Assembly: GCF_026745355.1 (NCBI RefSeq)
Contig: NC_079206.1
Span: forward strand, 5,601,044 to 5,665,043
Source of the DNA: Beta vulgaris subsp. vulgaris
Taxonomy: Eukaryota; Streptophyta; Magnoliopsida; Caryophyllales; Amaranthaceae
Direction of reading: 5' to 3'
Length of the DNA: 64,000 nt
Positions within the stretch are counted from its first letter, which is position 1. Each line of letters starts with the position of its first letter. A program made the translations under genes and the position numbers. Below the pieces are notes generated by a model. It saw nothing but the letters and a program-made list of their open reading frames with translations, was not told the origin of the DNA and did no database searches. This document shows, in pieces, positions 22,629-32,789 of the stretch.

Positions 22629-24056
22629 CACTAGTAGAATAAATGCTACTTTCTGCGGTTTGGGGCGTGCAGCAATTAAGGGCGCAGCAATAGGTATTAA
22701 TTATATTATTGCTGCGGTTTTAAACCGCAGCAATATATGTCAGATATTGCTGCGGTTTTTAGGCTAAACCACAGCAATATAATTATGTGTTATCAGTTTA
22801 TAAGAGAATATTGTTGCGGTTTTGGCCTAGAAACCGCAGCAATATTCCTTTTTTATTGTTTACTTAAGTATATTGCTGCGGTTTTGGCCTAGGAACCGCA
22901 GCAATATGTCAAGGTACAGGTAAAAAAATTTTTTTTTTTTTATATTAAATTTAAAAAATTAGAACCAGGCAAATAACCCATGCACTATCCACCAAATTCA
23001 CATAACAAATGAGCATTAGATCTTTTAAGAGAAAGATAACAACACATTCATCACAACAAATGAAACTAACAATAAATCAAAAAAATCGAAATGAAAATTA
23101 TAACAGTATCTAAATCGAAAAACTAAATCTAAAAAAATTATAACAATACAAGAAGAAAATCAGAAAATCAAATCTAAAAAAAAAAAAACTAAAATCGAAG
23201 AATTAAATTTAAGAAAAAAAAAGAACTAAAACAATCTGCTTCGCCTGTCGCTGAGGCTTCGCCATTTGCGGTTTAGTGGTGGAGTGATGGCCGAGATATG
23301 TAGACCATAAGCGACGAGCTACGACCGAGATTTGTAGACCACGAGCGACGAGTGAGTTTTCAGCACCACTCGACGAAGGCCGGCGAGCAACGAATAGCTT
23401 GTGCGACGGTGGAAGCGGAAACGTCACCATGGGGTGTGCGATTCACGAGCAACGAAGGCTGGGGAGCGTTGAAGGCTGGCGAGCGACGAAGGTCGGCAAG
23501 CGTCGAAGGCCGACGAGCGACGAAGAAGGCGAACCACGAAGAATGGCGAGCCACGACCAAAGGAGAGCCACCAGCGCCGAAGAGGAGAGCGAAGTGCGGA
23601 GAGGAGAGTGCGTAGTGCGAAGAGGAGAGAGAGAGGTTAGTGAGGAGAGAGAACCCCAGTGCGTGCGTACAGGAGAAAGAAGGGAATAGTGAGGAGAGAG
23701 ATGAGAGGACGGCTTATGAGGAGAGAAGGGGGAACTAAACCCTAATTGAGCCACAAACTTGTTTTATACTTAAAAAAAGCTTATATTGCTGCAGTTTTCT
23801 CAAAAAACCGCAGCAATATATTAAAATAATATAAATATATTATTTTAATATATTGCTGCGGTTTTTTCGAGAAACCGCAGCAATATGTTTGTTCAACTAG
23901 TAAAAAAAATTTCCCTTAAAACTATATTGCTGCGGTTTTTGGCCGAAACCTCATCAATATGGTTATTTTGAATTTTTCTTTTTACGTGATATATTGTTGC
24001 GTATGGGTAAAACCGCAGCAATACTACCGCAGCAAATAGTAATTATTCTACTAGTG
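22629..24056. mobile_element. Non-autonomous CACTA element with TTGCTGCGGTTT subterminal repeats
   Basis: Terminal inverted repeats CACTAGTAGAATAA and TTATTCTACTAGTG are flanked by a 3-bp duplication ATT (22626-22628, 24057-24059). TATTGCTGCGGTTTT units, mostly arranged as head-to-head pairs closing into hairpins (for example 22700-22730, 22860-22910, 23840-23890), fill the first 290 and last 300 bp. The core at 23220-23700 is rich in GCGACGA/GAAGG and gives overlapping open frames on both strands with no recognisable domain. It sits in the RT region of the Copia, independently of the neighbouring CACAA element. Confidence 0.92.
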
Positions 24057-24735
24057 ATTGACATAAATCAACCATTGAGCTTAATAGAGCCACGAGTGTA
24101 AGTAAACAAAGAATAATCAAAATAAGATTGCAGGATACCATAACCTTTATTTCAAGGCAGAGACTAATTTGGGAAACCAACAACGAGGACCCTGCTTCAA
24201 GCCATATAATGAATTGTGTAAACGACAAACCATCTTAGGATTTGAACATTCAAAACCAAGAGGAAATTTCATATACATACACTTCCTCGTCAAGATCACC
24301 ATGAAGACCACCATGAAGAAATGCATTATGAATATCCATTTGATGCACTTTTTGCAATTTTTAGAAACAATGATAGCAAAAAAAAGGCTAAACAGTAAGT
24401 CGCCACTGGAGCAAAAGTTACATTATAATTAACCCCGACTTCCTGATGGTTGCCTAAAATAACAAAACGAGATTTCAGAAGTTTCACATAACCATCAGAC
24501 AAATATTTGATACGATACACCAATTGACTTCTACTCTTTCCAGGAGGAAGTTTCTTTAAAGTCCATGTGTCATTATCCTTCAAATCACAAATCTCATCTG
24601 CATTGAAGCTTTACAACCATTATCCCTCATAGCTTCTCATTAAGTTATCACAATACATAATACAATCTATGAAAAAATTCCTAATACATATAATAATCCT
24701 TTTTAGAAGTTATCTCTTCTATCTATATTTAAAAA

Positions 24736-24961
24736 AAAAAAATCATCAAGAAGCTGTAAAGATGCCATCAACCTAAACCAAATACATGGAGAAAAACAAG
24801 AAAAGTGATAGAGACATACAGTTATTTGGTCGTGCAGGGCAACAGTAATTGCACGTATGAGAAGATAAACCTTTCAATAAATGATCGCTATTTTTCTTTA
24901 ATTTATATATCCATTTATCTTTTTAATGTCAAAATTCATTTACTTTGACCAAACTGTAACA
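24736..24961. other. Spacer, nothing recognised
   Basis: AT-rich sequence between the Copia remnant and the Helitron-like copy, without visible features. Confidence 0.4.
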
Positions 24962-25212
24962 TCTATACAAGGTGTGCATAAACAAAAAAATGTGCCACGT
25001 GGCGCTCTCCCTATGAAGTTTTGTTCATGTAATCCATGTACATTAAAAAATTTAGAAATTGCATAGTATAAGGTTTGATCTCGAGACCTCAAGTACATAT
25101 ACTAAAGTCTTAATCAATAGGCTAAGTTGTATTTTGTATTATTATCATAAAGTATTATATTAATAAATGAAATTTTTTCTTACCCGGGGCATAGCCAGGA
25201 CCTAATAACTAG
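24962..25212 (+). mobile_element. Short Helitron-like element, copy 3
   Basis: It starts TCTATACAAGGTGTGC after an A and ends CCTAATAACTAG before a T. The hairpin CCCGGGGCATAGCCAGG lies just before the end. The minus-strand tRNA-like core is well preserved: TTAGCCTATTGATTAAGACT and GGTCTCGAGATCAAACC. Its ends and core align with the copies near 4039 and 59700. Confidence 0.65.
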
Positions 25213-25381
25213 TTATATACTTCCTCCGTTTCTAAATAAGTGCAACATTTGCATAGTATTTACTATTTACAGTTTAAACTTTAATTAGCTTTGATGATTT
25301 ACATTTCAGGAAAAACATAGTCATGTGGGATCTTGTTAGATTCGTTTGAATGTGAATTTTTTTAATATCAACTTTATACAA

Positions 25382-26920
25382 TTTTTTTTTTTTTGGCAAT
25401 TCAAAGTTGTTATTGATAACCAAAAAAATAAGATGAAGCCAAATAAGCTTCTTACACCCTAACTCCAATACATCTCAATCTGCCTCCCCATCAAAGGTTA
25501 CAGACTAATCTACCAGCATATTTCTTTCATTCTCAGAACAATTACAAGCATTCCTAAACACAATTTCCTTAACTAAATCATTGGCAGGGGCAACAGTACC
25601 ATTAAACACCTTGTTGTTCCTTTGTAGCCATATTGCATAAACAGTCTCTGTGAACAGCCTGACATATAGCCTAGCTTGACAGCTTTGCCCTCTAGCTTTG
25701 ATCTTGGCCTTCCTAACCTCTTCACTGAAAGAGTGAACCTGATAATCCCATTGCATCTTGTTATGAATAGCCTTCCAGATTGTTGCAGCATAATCACAGG
25801 TGAAAAACAGGTGTTGGATGGACTCATCAGCTGCTTCACAAAGTTTACATCTAATAGAGCAAGGAATGTTCCACTTGCTCAGCCTATCTGCTGTAGTAAG
25901 TCTATTCTGCAAAGCCATCCAAAGAGTAAATTTACTTTTGGGGCTAGCTTTGTTGTTGCATATAAGCCTGCTCCACTCCACTTTCTCAAAAGGTCCCATC
26001 AATTTCTTATAAGCTTTTTGAATACTATATTTGCCATTATGTATTACTGAGTTCCAGCCACCTAGCTGATGCAATAAATCCCTAGATGCAATTATCTTCT
26101 TAAGTTGCCATGACATACTGTTGCTAATGATGGCAACAGAAGAGATATCATTCCTTCTCATATAATATTCATTCACCCATTGGACCCAAAGCTTATCTGC
26201 TTTGAAAGTAAGAGCCCATAACAGCTTCAGAATAGCAGCTTTGTTCCAAACTTCCATGTTAATGAGGTTCCAGCCACCAGCCACTTTTGGATTGTAAAAA
26301 GTAGTCCAAGCAATAGGGGCTTTCTTAGTCTCCAAAGTCTTTCCTGTCCATAGGAATTTCCTGCAAACAGTTTCAACTGCTCTAATAAGCTTCTTGGGAA
26401 GGGTGAATAATTGAGCCCAGTAATTTTGCATTGAGCTCAGAATGCTTCTCACAAGTTGGAGTCTCCCAGCATATGACAAGGTCATGGCTATCCACCCCTG
26501 AGCTCTCTCAGTAATCTTGTCCACCAGAACTTTGCATTGAGAAAAGTTCAACTTCTTGGAAGCTAAGGGAACTCCCAAGTACTTAAAAGGTAAAACTCCC
26601 ATAGGTAACTGCACAGCTTCAGCAAGGAGAGCAGCTTCATGGTTCCCAACACCAGCAATGTAAATATTGCTCTTCTCTAAACTTGCAACCAGCCCTGAAG
26701 CCTCTGAAAATTTATTGAAAGCAGCCATAATCTTGGTTACAGAACTGACATCAGCTCTTGCAAATAACAGCAAGTCATCAGCAAACATAAGGTGGGTTAG
26801 AGCCAGCCTCTCACACTTGGGATGAAAATTAAAATCAGGATCACTCTTTAATTCTCCAAGACACCTACTTAGATACTCCATACAAATAGCAAATAAAAAG
26901 GGAGAGAGGGGGAACATAAT
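25382..26920 (-). mobile_element. 5'-truncated L1-type LINE
   Basis: The minus strand carries the C-terminal half of a LINE ORF2, about 110 bp of 3' UTR and a 13-15 nt poly(A) tail, seen as the T-run at 25382-25396. The 5' end stops abruptly inside the reverse transcriptase at about 26918, the usual 5' truncation of target-primed reverse transcription. The flanks ATACAAT and ATACATT may be a diverged target-site duplication. Confidence 0.88.
25505..26917 (-). CDS. LINE ORF2 fragment: reverse transcriptase plus zf-RVT
   Basis: A single 470-aa open frame. It starts within the conserved PLSPFLF block of the RT palm; the initial ATG is fortuitous, formed at the truncation point, where an intact ORF2 would read GDPLSPFLF. 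The catalytic FADD follows at residues 46-49 (LMFADDLLLFARAD). The RT thumb region contains FKYLGVPLASKKLN. A zf-RVT zinc-knuckle region lies at about residues 315-385 (WSRLICNNKASPKSKFTLWM, IRCKLCEAADESIQHLFFTC). The stop is followed by LINE 3' UTR. The upstream endonuclease and first RT motifs are missing, so it cannot retrotranspose alone. The absence of stops and frameshifts over 1.4 kb marks a young insertion. It is not a host gene. Confidence 0.93.
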   Translation of the reverse strand: MFPLSPFLFAICMEYLSRCLGELKSDPDFNFHPKCERLALTHLMFADDLLLFARADVSSVTKIMAAFNKFSEASGLVASLEKSNIYIAGVGNHEAALLAEAVQLPMGVLPFKYLGVPLASKKLNFSQCKVLVDKITERAQGWIAMTLSYAGRLQLVRSILSSMQNYWAQLFTLPKKLIRAVETVCRKFLWTGKTLETKKAPIAWTTFYNPKVAGGWNLINMEVWNKAAILKLLWALTFKADKLWVQWVNEYYMRRNDISSVAIISNSMSWQLKKIIASRDLLHQLGGWNSVIHNGKYSIQKAYKKLMGPFEKVEWSRLICNNKASPKSKFTLWMALQNRLTTADRLSKWNIPCSIRCKLCEAADESIQHLFFTCDYAATIWKAIHNKMQWDYQVHSFSEEVRKAKIKARGQSCQARLYVRLFTETVYAIWLQRNNKVFNGTVAPANDLVKEIVFRNACNCSENERNMLVD

Positions 26921-27247
26921 ACATTGGCAAACGTGAAAACAAGAAATGTTGCACTTATTTAGAAACGGAGGAAGTATATATTATTATATGTGATGTCTTA
27001 AGTTCAATCCAACATGTAGATTTAATCTATCAAATTTTTATAATTTTCATTAATACATAAATGAAGATATCAACGGTCAAAGAACGTCTTGAAAAAACTG
27101 TGAAAAACAAATTTATAAACTAATAATAAGATGAAAGGAATAGTACGATCTTCATCCTACATTACATCTTCTTATTATTGGGATACTTAATTACTTCTAA
27201 TTGGTAAGTTGTTGGTCATTCTATAAAAAGTTAATTGATAAAAATAA

Positions 27248-28460
27248 CGGTTTTCACCATATATCCCTGACAAATATTTTTTTTGCACCGTATACCCTTT
27301 CAACTTTCCAAATTCATTATATGCCCCTCACTTTTCAAAATATACTTCAACTTGCTCTTTTGACTCACGGTGTTAAACTTCCGTTAGTCATTAACCCCTA
27401 ATCTCCCCTTTAATCCTAATTAACTACCCTAAACCCTAGCTAACCCTAAACCCTAGCTAACACTAACCCTCAATCCTAAACTTAACTAATAGAAAAACCT
27501 AACCCTAAAAGCCCACGCACTAGCCCATACCCACCCCACCCCCAGCCTACGGCCCACCATCCCCCTAACCCACCCTAACCCTAACCAGTGCCACCACCTG
27601 ACCCACCACCACCGGACCCTCCTTAGCGCCACCACCTGACCCCACCACCACCTGACCCGCAGCCTGCCTGTCGTACCTCCCTCTCCCCACCACCCCCAGC
27701 CTGCCGCACCTCCCCCTCCCCGCAACGCGCAGCCTGCCACGCCTCCCCCTTCCCACACCCCCAGCCTGCATCCCCCCTTTCCACCACCCCCAACCTACTT
27801 CCCCCCCTTTCCACCACCCCCAGCCTGCATCCCCCCTCCCACATCCCCCTTCCCCTTCGAACAAAGGACCGGCGAGACCCCTCCCCTTCGAAAAACAGAC
27901 CGGCAAGACCCCCCCCTTCGAAAAACAGACCGGCGAAACAGAGGAGAGAGAGACAAAATCCCTCCTCTTCGAAAAACTGACCGGCGAAACAGAGGAGAGA
28001 GAGTGTGCGTTTTACAACGAAAAATAGAGGAGAGAGAGTGTGTTTCGTGCGTAGGGATAGGGGGAGAGGAGGAGGGAGAGGGAGGGAAGGCGGGTTTATG
28101 GGGAGGGGGCTGTGGGGGTCAGGTGGTGGTGGGGTCATGTGGTGGCGTTAGGGAGGGCTGGTGGGAGTTAGGTGGTGGCGCTGGGGAGGACTGGTTAGGT
28201 TAGGGTGGGTTAGGGGTGTTTAGGGTTTGAGTACTAGATTAGAGGTGAGGATTAGTGTTAGGGTCAGATTTAAGTTAATTAATTAGGATTAGAGGGGAGT
28301 TTAGGGGTTAATGACTAACAGAGTTTAACGCTGTTAGTCATTAAGGGTAAGTGAATGTATTTTTGAAAAGTGAGGGTAAGGGATATATGGTGAATTCGGA
28401 AAGTTGAAAGGGTATACGGTGCAAAAAGAAATTTGTCAGGGATATATGATGAAAAAACCG
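27248..28460. mobile_element. MULE-like non-autonomous element with 9-bp TSD
   Basis: A perfect 9-bp duplication TAAAAATAA (27239-27247, 28461-28469) flanks inverted repeats starting CGGTTTTCACCATATATCCC and (reverse complement) CGGTTTTTTCATCATATATC. The arms continue with GCACCGTATACCCTTTCAAC and ACTTCCGTTAGTCATTAA-type sequence, then degenerate CCCTAA runs (about 27410-27510) mirrored by TTAGGG-type runs (about 28195-28300). The core is C-rich (27530-27850), then contains repeated TTCGAAAAACAGACCGGCGA units (27855-27990), then is G-rich. Open frames inside it are low-complexity. It has the same plan as the element at 2332. Confidence 0.88.
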
Positions 28461-28469
28461 TAAAAATAA

Positions 28470-30004
28470 TATATATAGTAAGCCATATATCCAAAAGTAA
28501 ATTTGTAATGGGAATAAATTTGAGATGAGAGGAGTATACTCGGGATTATGAATGACAATTTTCAAGAGATATCCAATAACCTAATCCATATGATTTTAAA
28601 ATATGGAAAAAACATGAAATAAATGGTAAATAGGAGGATGACTGATGAATTCGGGTCGGATTAGTGTGGCAACGTTTCGTTCACTACATGGTTCATCATT
28701 TTATCATCTTACCCATGTTAGTAGAAAAAACCTCAACGGATCCGATCAAAATAGGTTTTACTGATCCAATTTTGGGCAGCGACGGATGGACGTGAATCTG
28801 TTAGGAAAAGTCAACCGGTCCGGTTTCGAACTGGATTTGTTAGGAGTTAACTAATTCGGTCATGGCACACAACTGGATCAGTTAAGTAACTTAACTCATC
28901 TGGTTGTGTCACTGTGTGCGATCGCCGAATCAGTTGGGTAAAATTGTGCTATTAAAAAAAAAGTCTATACAGTACACCCAGATTTCCATTTTTTTACCAG
29001 CCAATAATATATTTTTTGCTTTGTTGGTCTAAACTTCCATCAAAATCAACTAGATTTCCAACTTATTATACAAACAATTAACAGATCTAACAATCAAAAT
29101 TAAACATATGAAACATTAAAAAACAACAGAGATGAGATTAACGAACTAAGTAATTCATATGTCTAATAAACATTTGGTATATGATTTGAAAAATAAGGAT
29201 TGCGGAATAAGTAACACATGCATAGCGTGGCCTTCAACTCAAGTCGTAAATTTAGCTAAAAGATGGGGTGAGGGGAGAAATTAAGGTGACCGGGGATGCA
29301 AAATAATGTTATGATTTTTAGGGCTCGTTTCGTTAATGGTCATAAATATTGATAATGGTAATATAATTTATTATAAATTTGTAGAGAAGTTCTTAGGTCA
29401 CTGAACATGATAATAAAACTTCATTACAAAATATGAATTTTCCTAGATAAATTTTCATTACTATTCAATACCACATTCCCAAGTGGTAATAGATAATAAT
29501 GAGATTTTAGTAAGAAAATGGATGTTTTGAGATTTTAAGAATTTCAATAATAGGAATATGCATGTTTTTTTTTTCTCAATCTTTGAGTGCTAATATTATT
29601 TTGTATTGTTTTACTTTAAGGATAATCGAAAACTCCATAAAAAAAAAAGATAATTGAAAACCTATTGACATGTATTTGGCTAGCGACAGGGATGGCAACA
29701 AGTCGGGTTTGGACTATGTCCTTAGAGTCGGATCCAAATCTGTTTTCAAAATTCAGATTCAACCCCAGCCCAATTGGTCTGAAAACGTTGGAACCAAATC
29801 TAGATCCGACAAATTTTGCGGTTTCAGGTCCAAAATGGATCTGTCCATAGTTTATAATATTGTTCTACCTACTTTTTCCAATTAAAATATTCTTAAAAGC
29901 AATAAAGATTAATAACATTACAACTAATCAGGAAAAAACATACAGTTAACTAAAATAATGTCAAAACAATTTGTATAATAAAACAACATCAATCAGTATA
30001 CTTT
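28470..30004. other. Gene-free stretch
   Basis: I see no gene. Weak inverted motifs (CCGGTT, GGATCAGTT) occur at 28730-28930. A GGGATGGCAACAAGTCGGGT-type segment at 29685-29850 looks like a decayed hAT-type MITE. Confidence 0.4.
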
Positions 30005-30012
30005 GTTGGAAA

Positions 30013-30613
30013 TAGTGATGGCTATTGGTGCGAACTGGGCTGAGATTTCACGGTCCAGGACCGGACCGTGAAATTCATAGGTTGGGCGGGCTGGTCCGCG
30101 GGCTAAAAAATCTTGGCCCACACAGGTTTGTTACCGGTTTTCACGGTTCGTGGGTCTGGTAGGTTAGATCGGTTGACGGGCCGGCATGAGAATTTTTTTT
30201 TCAAAATTATTTAATCATTGAAATTATTCATTATTGTTACATAAAATCTTTAAAATGAATTACAAATATATAAAAATATTAATATTGATGAATAATTTCA
30301 TTATTTTTAAATTTGATTGAATTATAATATATGCAATTTAATTAAAATATATATCATTTGATTAAAATATACACAATTTGGTTCAATATTTACTTGAATT
30401 GGGCTGGTCTGGTTCATGGGTCGAGTTGGACCAGTTGCATGGTCCGGGCTAGGCGGTTTTAGTAGTGGGCTAGGCTCAAAAAATCTAGCCCGCGGCCCAT
30501 CCACCAATTTCACGGTTTGAGTTGGGCTGGATTGGGCTTTTTGCTGGCCCGACCCACACAGCCCATGAGGTGGGTTGGCCGGATGGGCTGGATTGGCCTG
30601 TTGACCATCTCTA
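30013..30613. mobile_element. hAT-type MITE, family A copy 1
   Basis: Flanked by GTTGGAAA (30005-30012) and ATTGGAAA (30614-30621), an 8-bp duplication with one mismatch. The ends TAGTGATGGC and (reverse complement) TAGAGATGGT match hAT-type termini. Subterminal regions are rich in GGGC/GCCC and carry a TTTCACGGT...ACCGTGAAAT inverted motif. The centre is AT-rich. It is homologous to 42114-42706. Confidence 0.82.
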
Positions 30614-30827
30614 ATTGGAAAGCTTGTGTTTATTATCAAGGTTTTGTCGCACACTCGCACCTTTCTACTCTCATTGGCCACATCTCATGAATCATGTAAC
30701 ATAATTTTGTTCAAAATTTACTGACTGATCTCTGGAATGTCTTAAATAATCTCTGGACATGAATGATTAGCAAAATTAGTCAATAGATAGTTTCAAGAAA
30801 CAACGAAGCTTACCAAGGATGTCTTGG

Positions 30828-30905
30828 TCTAGTGATTAAAATGGAGATACTGTAAACGATAGGTCACAGTCGAATCCCTCCTCCCCTTTTTTGTACTGCC
30901 TTCGT
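30828..30905 (+). repeat. Possible tRNA-derived SINE head
   Basis: GGATGTCTTGGTCTAGTGATTAAAATGG matches a pol III A box in context, and GGTCACAGTCGAATCCCTCC matches a B box about 30 nt later, followed by a T-rich tail. No tRNA cloverleaf or anticodon arm fits. No 3' boundary was determined. Confidence 0.4.
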
Positions 30906-31286
30906 GGTAGAAAACGATTTCAAATAAGCGTTTTCATTTCTAATTATTTGGTATGAGTGTAACGAATACTGTTTCCGGAGGGAAACATAATCCCCCCATT
31001 TGTTACCCTTGTCAAACTAGTGGAAATAAATTGTGTTTCCTTCCTCAATCATAAACCTTTCAATTGTTTCCATTTCACTAGGATATCAAACAACTATTAA
31101 AAATAACAATTATTATTTCCATTTCCCCTCTTTATCCAAATCCTTTCCATTCCGTTTACATTGATTATACCAAATATCCCCTTAATATATATCCTGGAAA
31201 AATAAGAACTCATGCTGCCTTTATGTTCTCAAAAATAAACACAGAACTAATGATCAATAGCAGAAACAACTATCTTGTTACATTAA

Positions 31287-31630
31287 GGCTCTGTTTAGTA
31301 GGACGTAAAACATTTTCCCGGAAAACTGTTTTCCTCTATTTTCAGTTTTACATTGTTTGGCTGGCAAAAGAATGTAAAATCATTTTCCCTTGGGATAAAA
31401 TTACTTTCCCAATGATAGAAAACTATTTTCCCTTCATAATGAAGGGAAAACTGTTTTCCTTATCTCTCTTGTACATTCCTCTCACTACCTCCTTACTTTC
31501 CCTTTCAGTTTCCTTTCATTTCATCATTTTTCTTACATAAAACCAAACAACGAAAAACTAATTTAGGAATTGTGTTTTCCATGAAAATCATTTTACACTG
31601 AAAATATTTTATGTCCTACCAAACGGAGCC
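31287..31630. mobile_element. PIF/Harbinger-type MITE, 344 bp
   Basis: The ends GGCTCTGTTTAGTAGGACGT and (reverse complement) GGCTCCGTTTGGTAGGACAT are flanked by TAA on both sides (31284-31286, 31631-31633). Interior motifs GGAAAACTGTTTTCC and GAAAATCATTTTAC are also arranged inversely. It is non-coding. Confidence 0.85.
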
Positions 31631-31940
31631 TAAAAGAAAGTCAAAAAAAACAAGACACAAGAATTAACCACTAAAAGTGAAGTTGTAGAAGAGATCATGA
31701 ATGCCCAATGCAGGGGAAACCACAATGGTCCATTATTACCTGCTTTTAATGCATAACTAAACCAGTCTGGGACATTAGCTCTATTTTTAAAGTTCCCATT
31801 GTTCAGAGCCCCATTCATGCAGCCCTCGATGAACTCAAGACTCTTGTAGAGAGATCCCTGTGCTGAATGTCACAGTTACTGCCACCACGACGCAAGAAGT
31901 CAACAGATGAGACAAAGGTTGCTTCTTCCACATGTAGAGG

Positions 31941-32776
31941 CTAATTCAAGTCTGCCAGAGCCCAAGGTTTACTGACATGAAGATCAGGGGATGGACTCGT
32001 ATCGTCAGAATCTTTTACATCATTGAGTTGCTCCGCTTCATCTGTGTCAATATATCGGTCAGCTGGGAGTTGCAGATCGAGCATTCGTCTTCTAAGTTTT
32101 GTGGATCTGGACTCTTACTTGGAATTCTCTGGGGCCTGGGCTATAGCAATTTATGGATCAACTTGGCCCAGCTTGTACGCTCTTTCCTTAAGCAGAATAT
32201 GGTGAAGACTGAAGACTGGAGGTATAGGGAACTGTAATGGGAGGTCTACCACAAAACGAATTTGACAAAGGAAAATTTGGACCCTTCCATCTTTGCACAT
32301 CCTCGTTGCATTTGGGATGTTTGAAGAAGATGATGTTTCATAGGGAATTCGCTGTTTAAATTGTTCTTTCCTCCTAACCTCATCCATCAGATCTCCTTAT
32401 ACTCTGTATAGTCGATGTAGTTCATAGACCTATAATATACATGTGAAAGGTAGGATCTTTGTGAAATAGATTTAGGACTCAAATTTTCAATATGTCCATC
32501 AGCACAATGTTTTCAGATGATGATATGTGTAACCATACATACCTGATTCTTCAATATGCTTTCGTGTCCAATCATTGTTTGCTTTACAACAACTTTGTCG
32601 TATCCTGTCTGTGTATCAGCAACAGTCCTAGGCAGCAAACCATGATAAAATTGTCCTTTGGATAAATTGCTCTTGCCAAAACAAGAAGACCAACTAGCAC
32701 CATTAGATTCACAATTAAGGTCTTTCATTGAGCAATGTGCAGGCAAGTAATTCTCGTTCTGCACCTTTGTTCCCAT
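31941..32776 (-). pseudogene. Truncated DUF863-type plant gene
   Basis: Exon A (32776-32543) starts with an ATG right after an acceptor and reads MGTKVQNENYLPAHCSMKDL, continuing to YHGLLPRTVADTQTGYDKVV and ILKNQ. That is the conserved N-terminus of plant DUF863 proteins (known pattern MGTKVQ...YDKDVVK...IFKNQ). After a 113-nt intron, exon B starts at 32429 with VYELHRLYR, the family's signature. An in-frame TAA follows one codon later (32399-32397), after which the family sequence resumes (GDLMDEVRRKEQFKQR). More stops and a shift separate this from a final conserved block, RRRMLDLQLPADRYIDTDEA, ending at 31941. The remaining several hundred residues of a normal family member are missing. 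The protein function of the family is not established. The intact exon-intron boundary shows a DNA-level duplicate, not a processed copy. Confidence 0.85.
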
Positions 32777-32789
32777 TCCTGCCAATTAA

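Larger units (their letters stand above)
19740..24735 (-). mobile_element. Decayed Ty1/Copia retrotransposon split by two CACTA elements
   Basis: Minus-strand pol fragments appear in order. At 24330-24590 is the start of the reverse transcriptase (TWTLKKLPPGKSRSQ, YRIKYLSDGYVKLLKSRFVI, NVTFAPVAT). At 24060-24230 is a KSLYGLKQGPRCWFAKL block in another frame. At 22395-22628 is NDLISYGNDPAALTVFKAYL followed by MKDLGLLLYFL. At 20020-20220 is the RNase H (GWIVFLGHSPISWKIKNEAT, FSDSQCVVDLAKN), and at about 19800-19900 the pol end (LGKSKFKFLLSKLGI). A purine tract, CTTGAGGGAGGG, precedes an LTR start TGTTGAGGATATG near 19795. An LTR-like GATAGAAGAGATA recurs at 24715-24735, directly next to RT, so gag, protease and integrase are deleted. 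Frameshifts and stops occur throughout; it is inactive. Confidence 0.82.
25220..26974. mobile_element. Stowaway-type MITE interrupted by a LINE
   Basis: The left end CTTCCTCCGTTTCTAAATAA (25220) mirrors the right end TTATTTAGAAACGGAGGAAG (to 26974), with TA on both flanks (25218-25219, 26975-26976). Both arms continue with GTGCAACATTT / AATGTTGCAC. The element would be about 220 bp without the LINE at about 25382-26920, so the LINE landed inside the MITE. Confidence 0.85.

Noticed and set aside
23209..23754. Overlapping ORFs on both strands
   Set aside because: Arise from GCGACGA/GAAGG repeats in the CACTA core; no domain and no splice logic.
20515..24056. CRISPR-like array from regularly repeated motifs
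   Set aside because: Repeats occur in both orientations with irregular spacing, are bounded by CACTA ends, and this is plant DNA.
27486..28203. Several overlapping ORFs, one of 171 aa
   Set aside because: Product of the C-rich/G-rich core of the MULE at 27248; both strands are open and no domain is seen.
30828..30905. tRNA gene
   Set aside because: A and B boxes are present but no acceptor stem or anticodon arm can be folded; SINE head is more likely.
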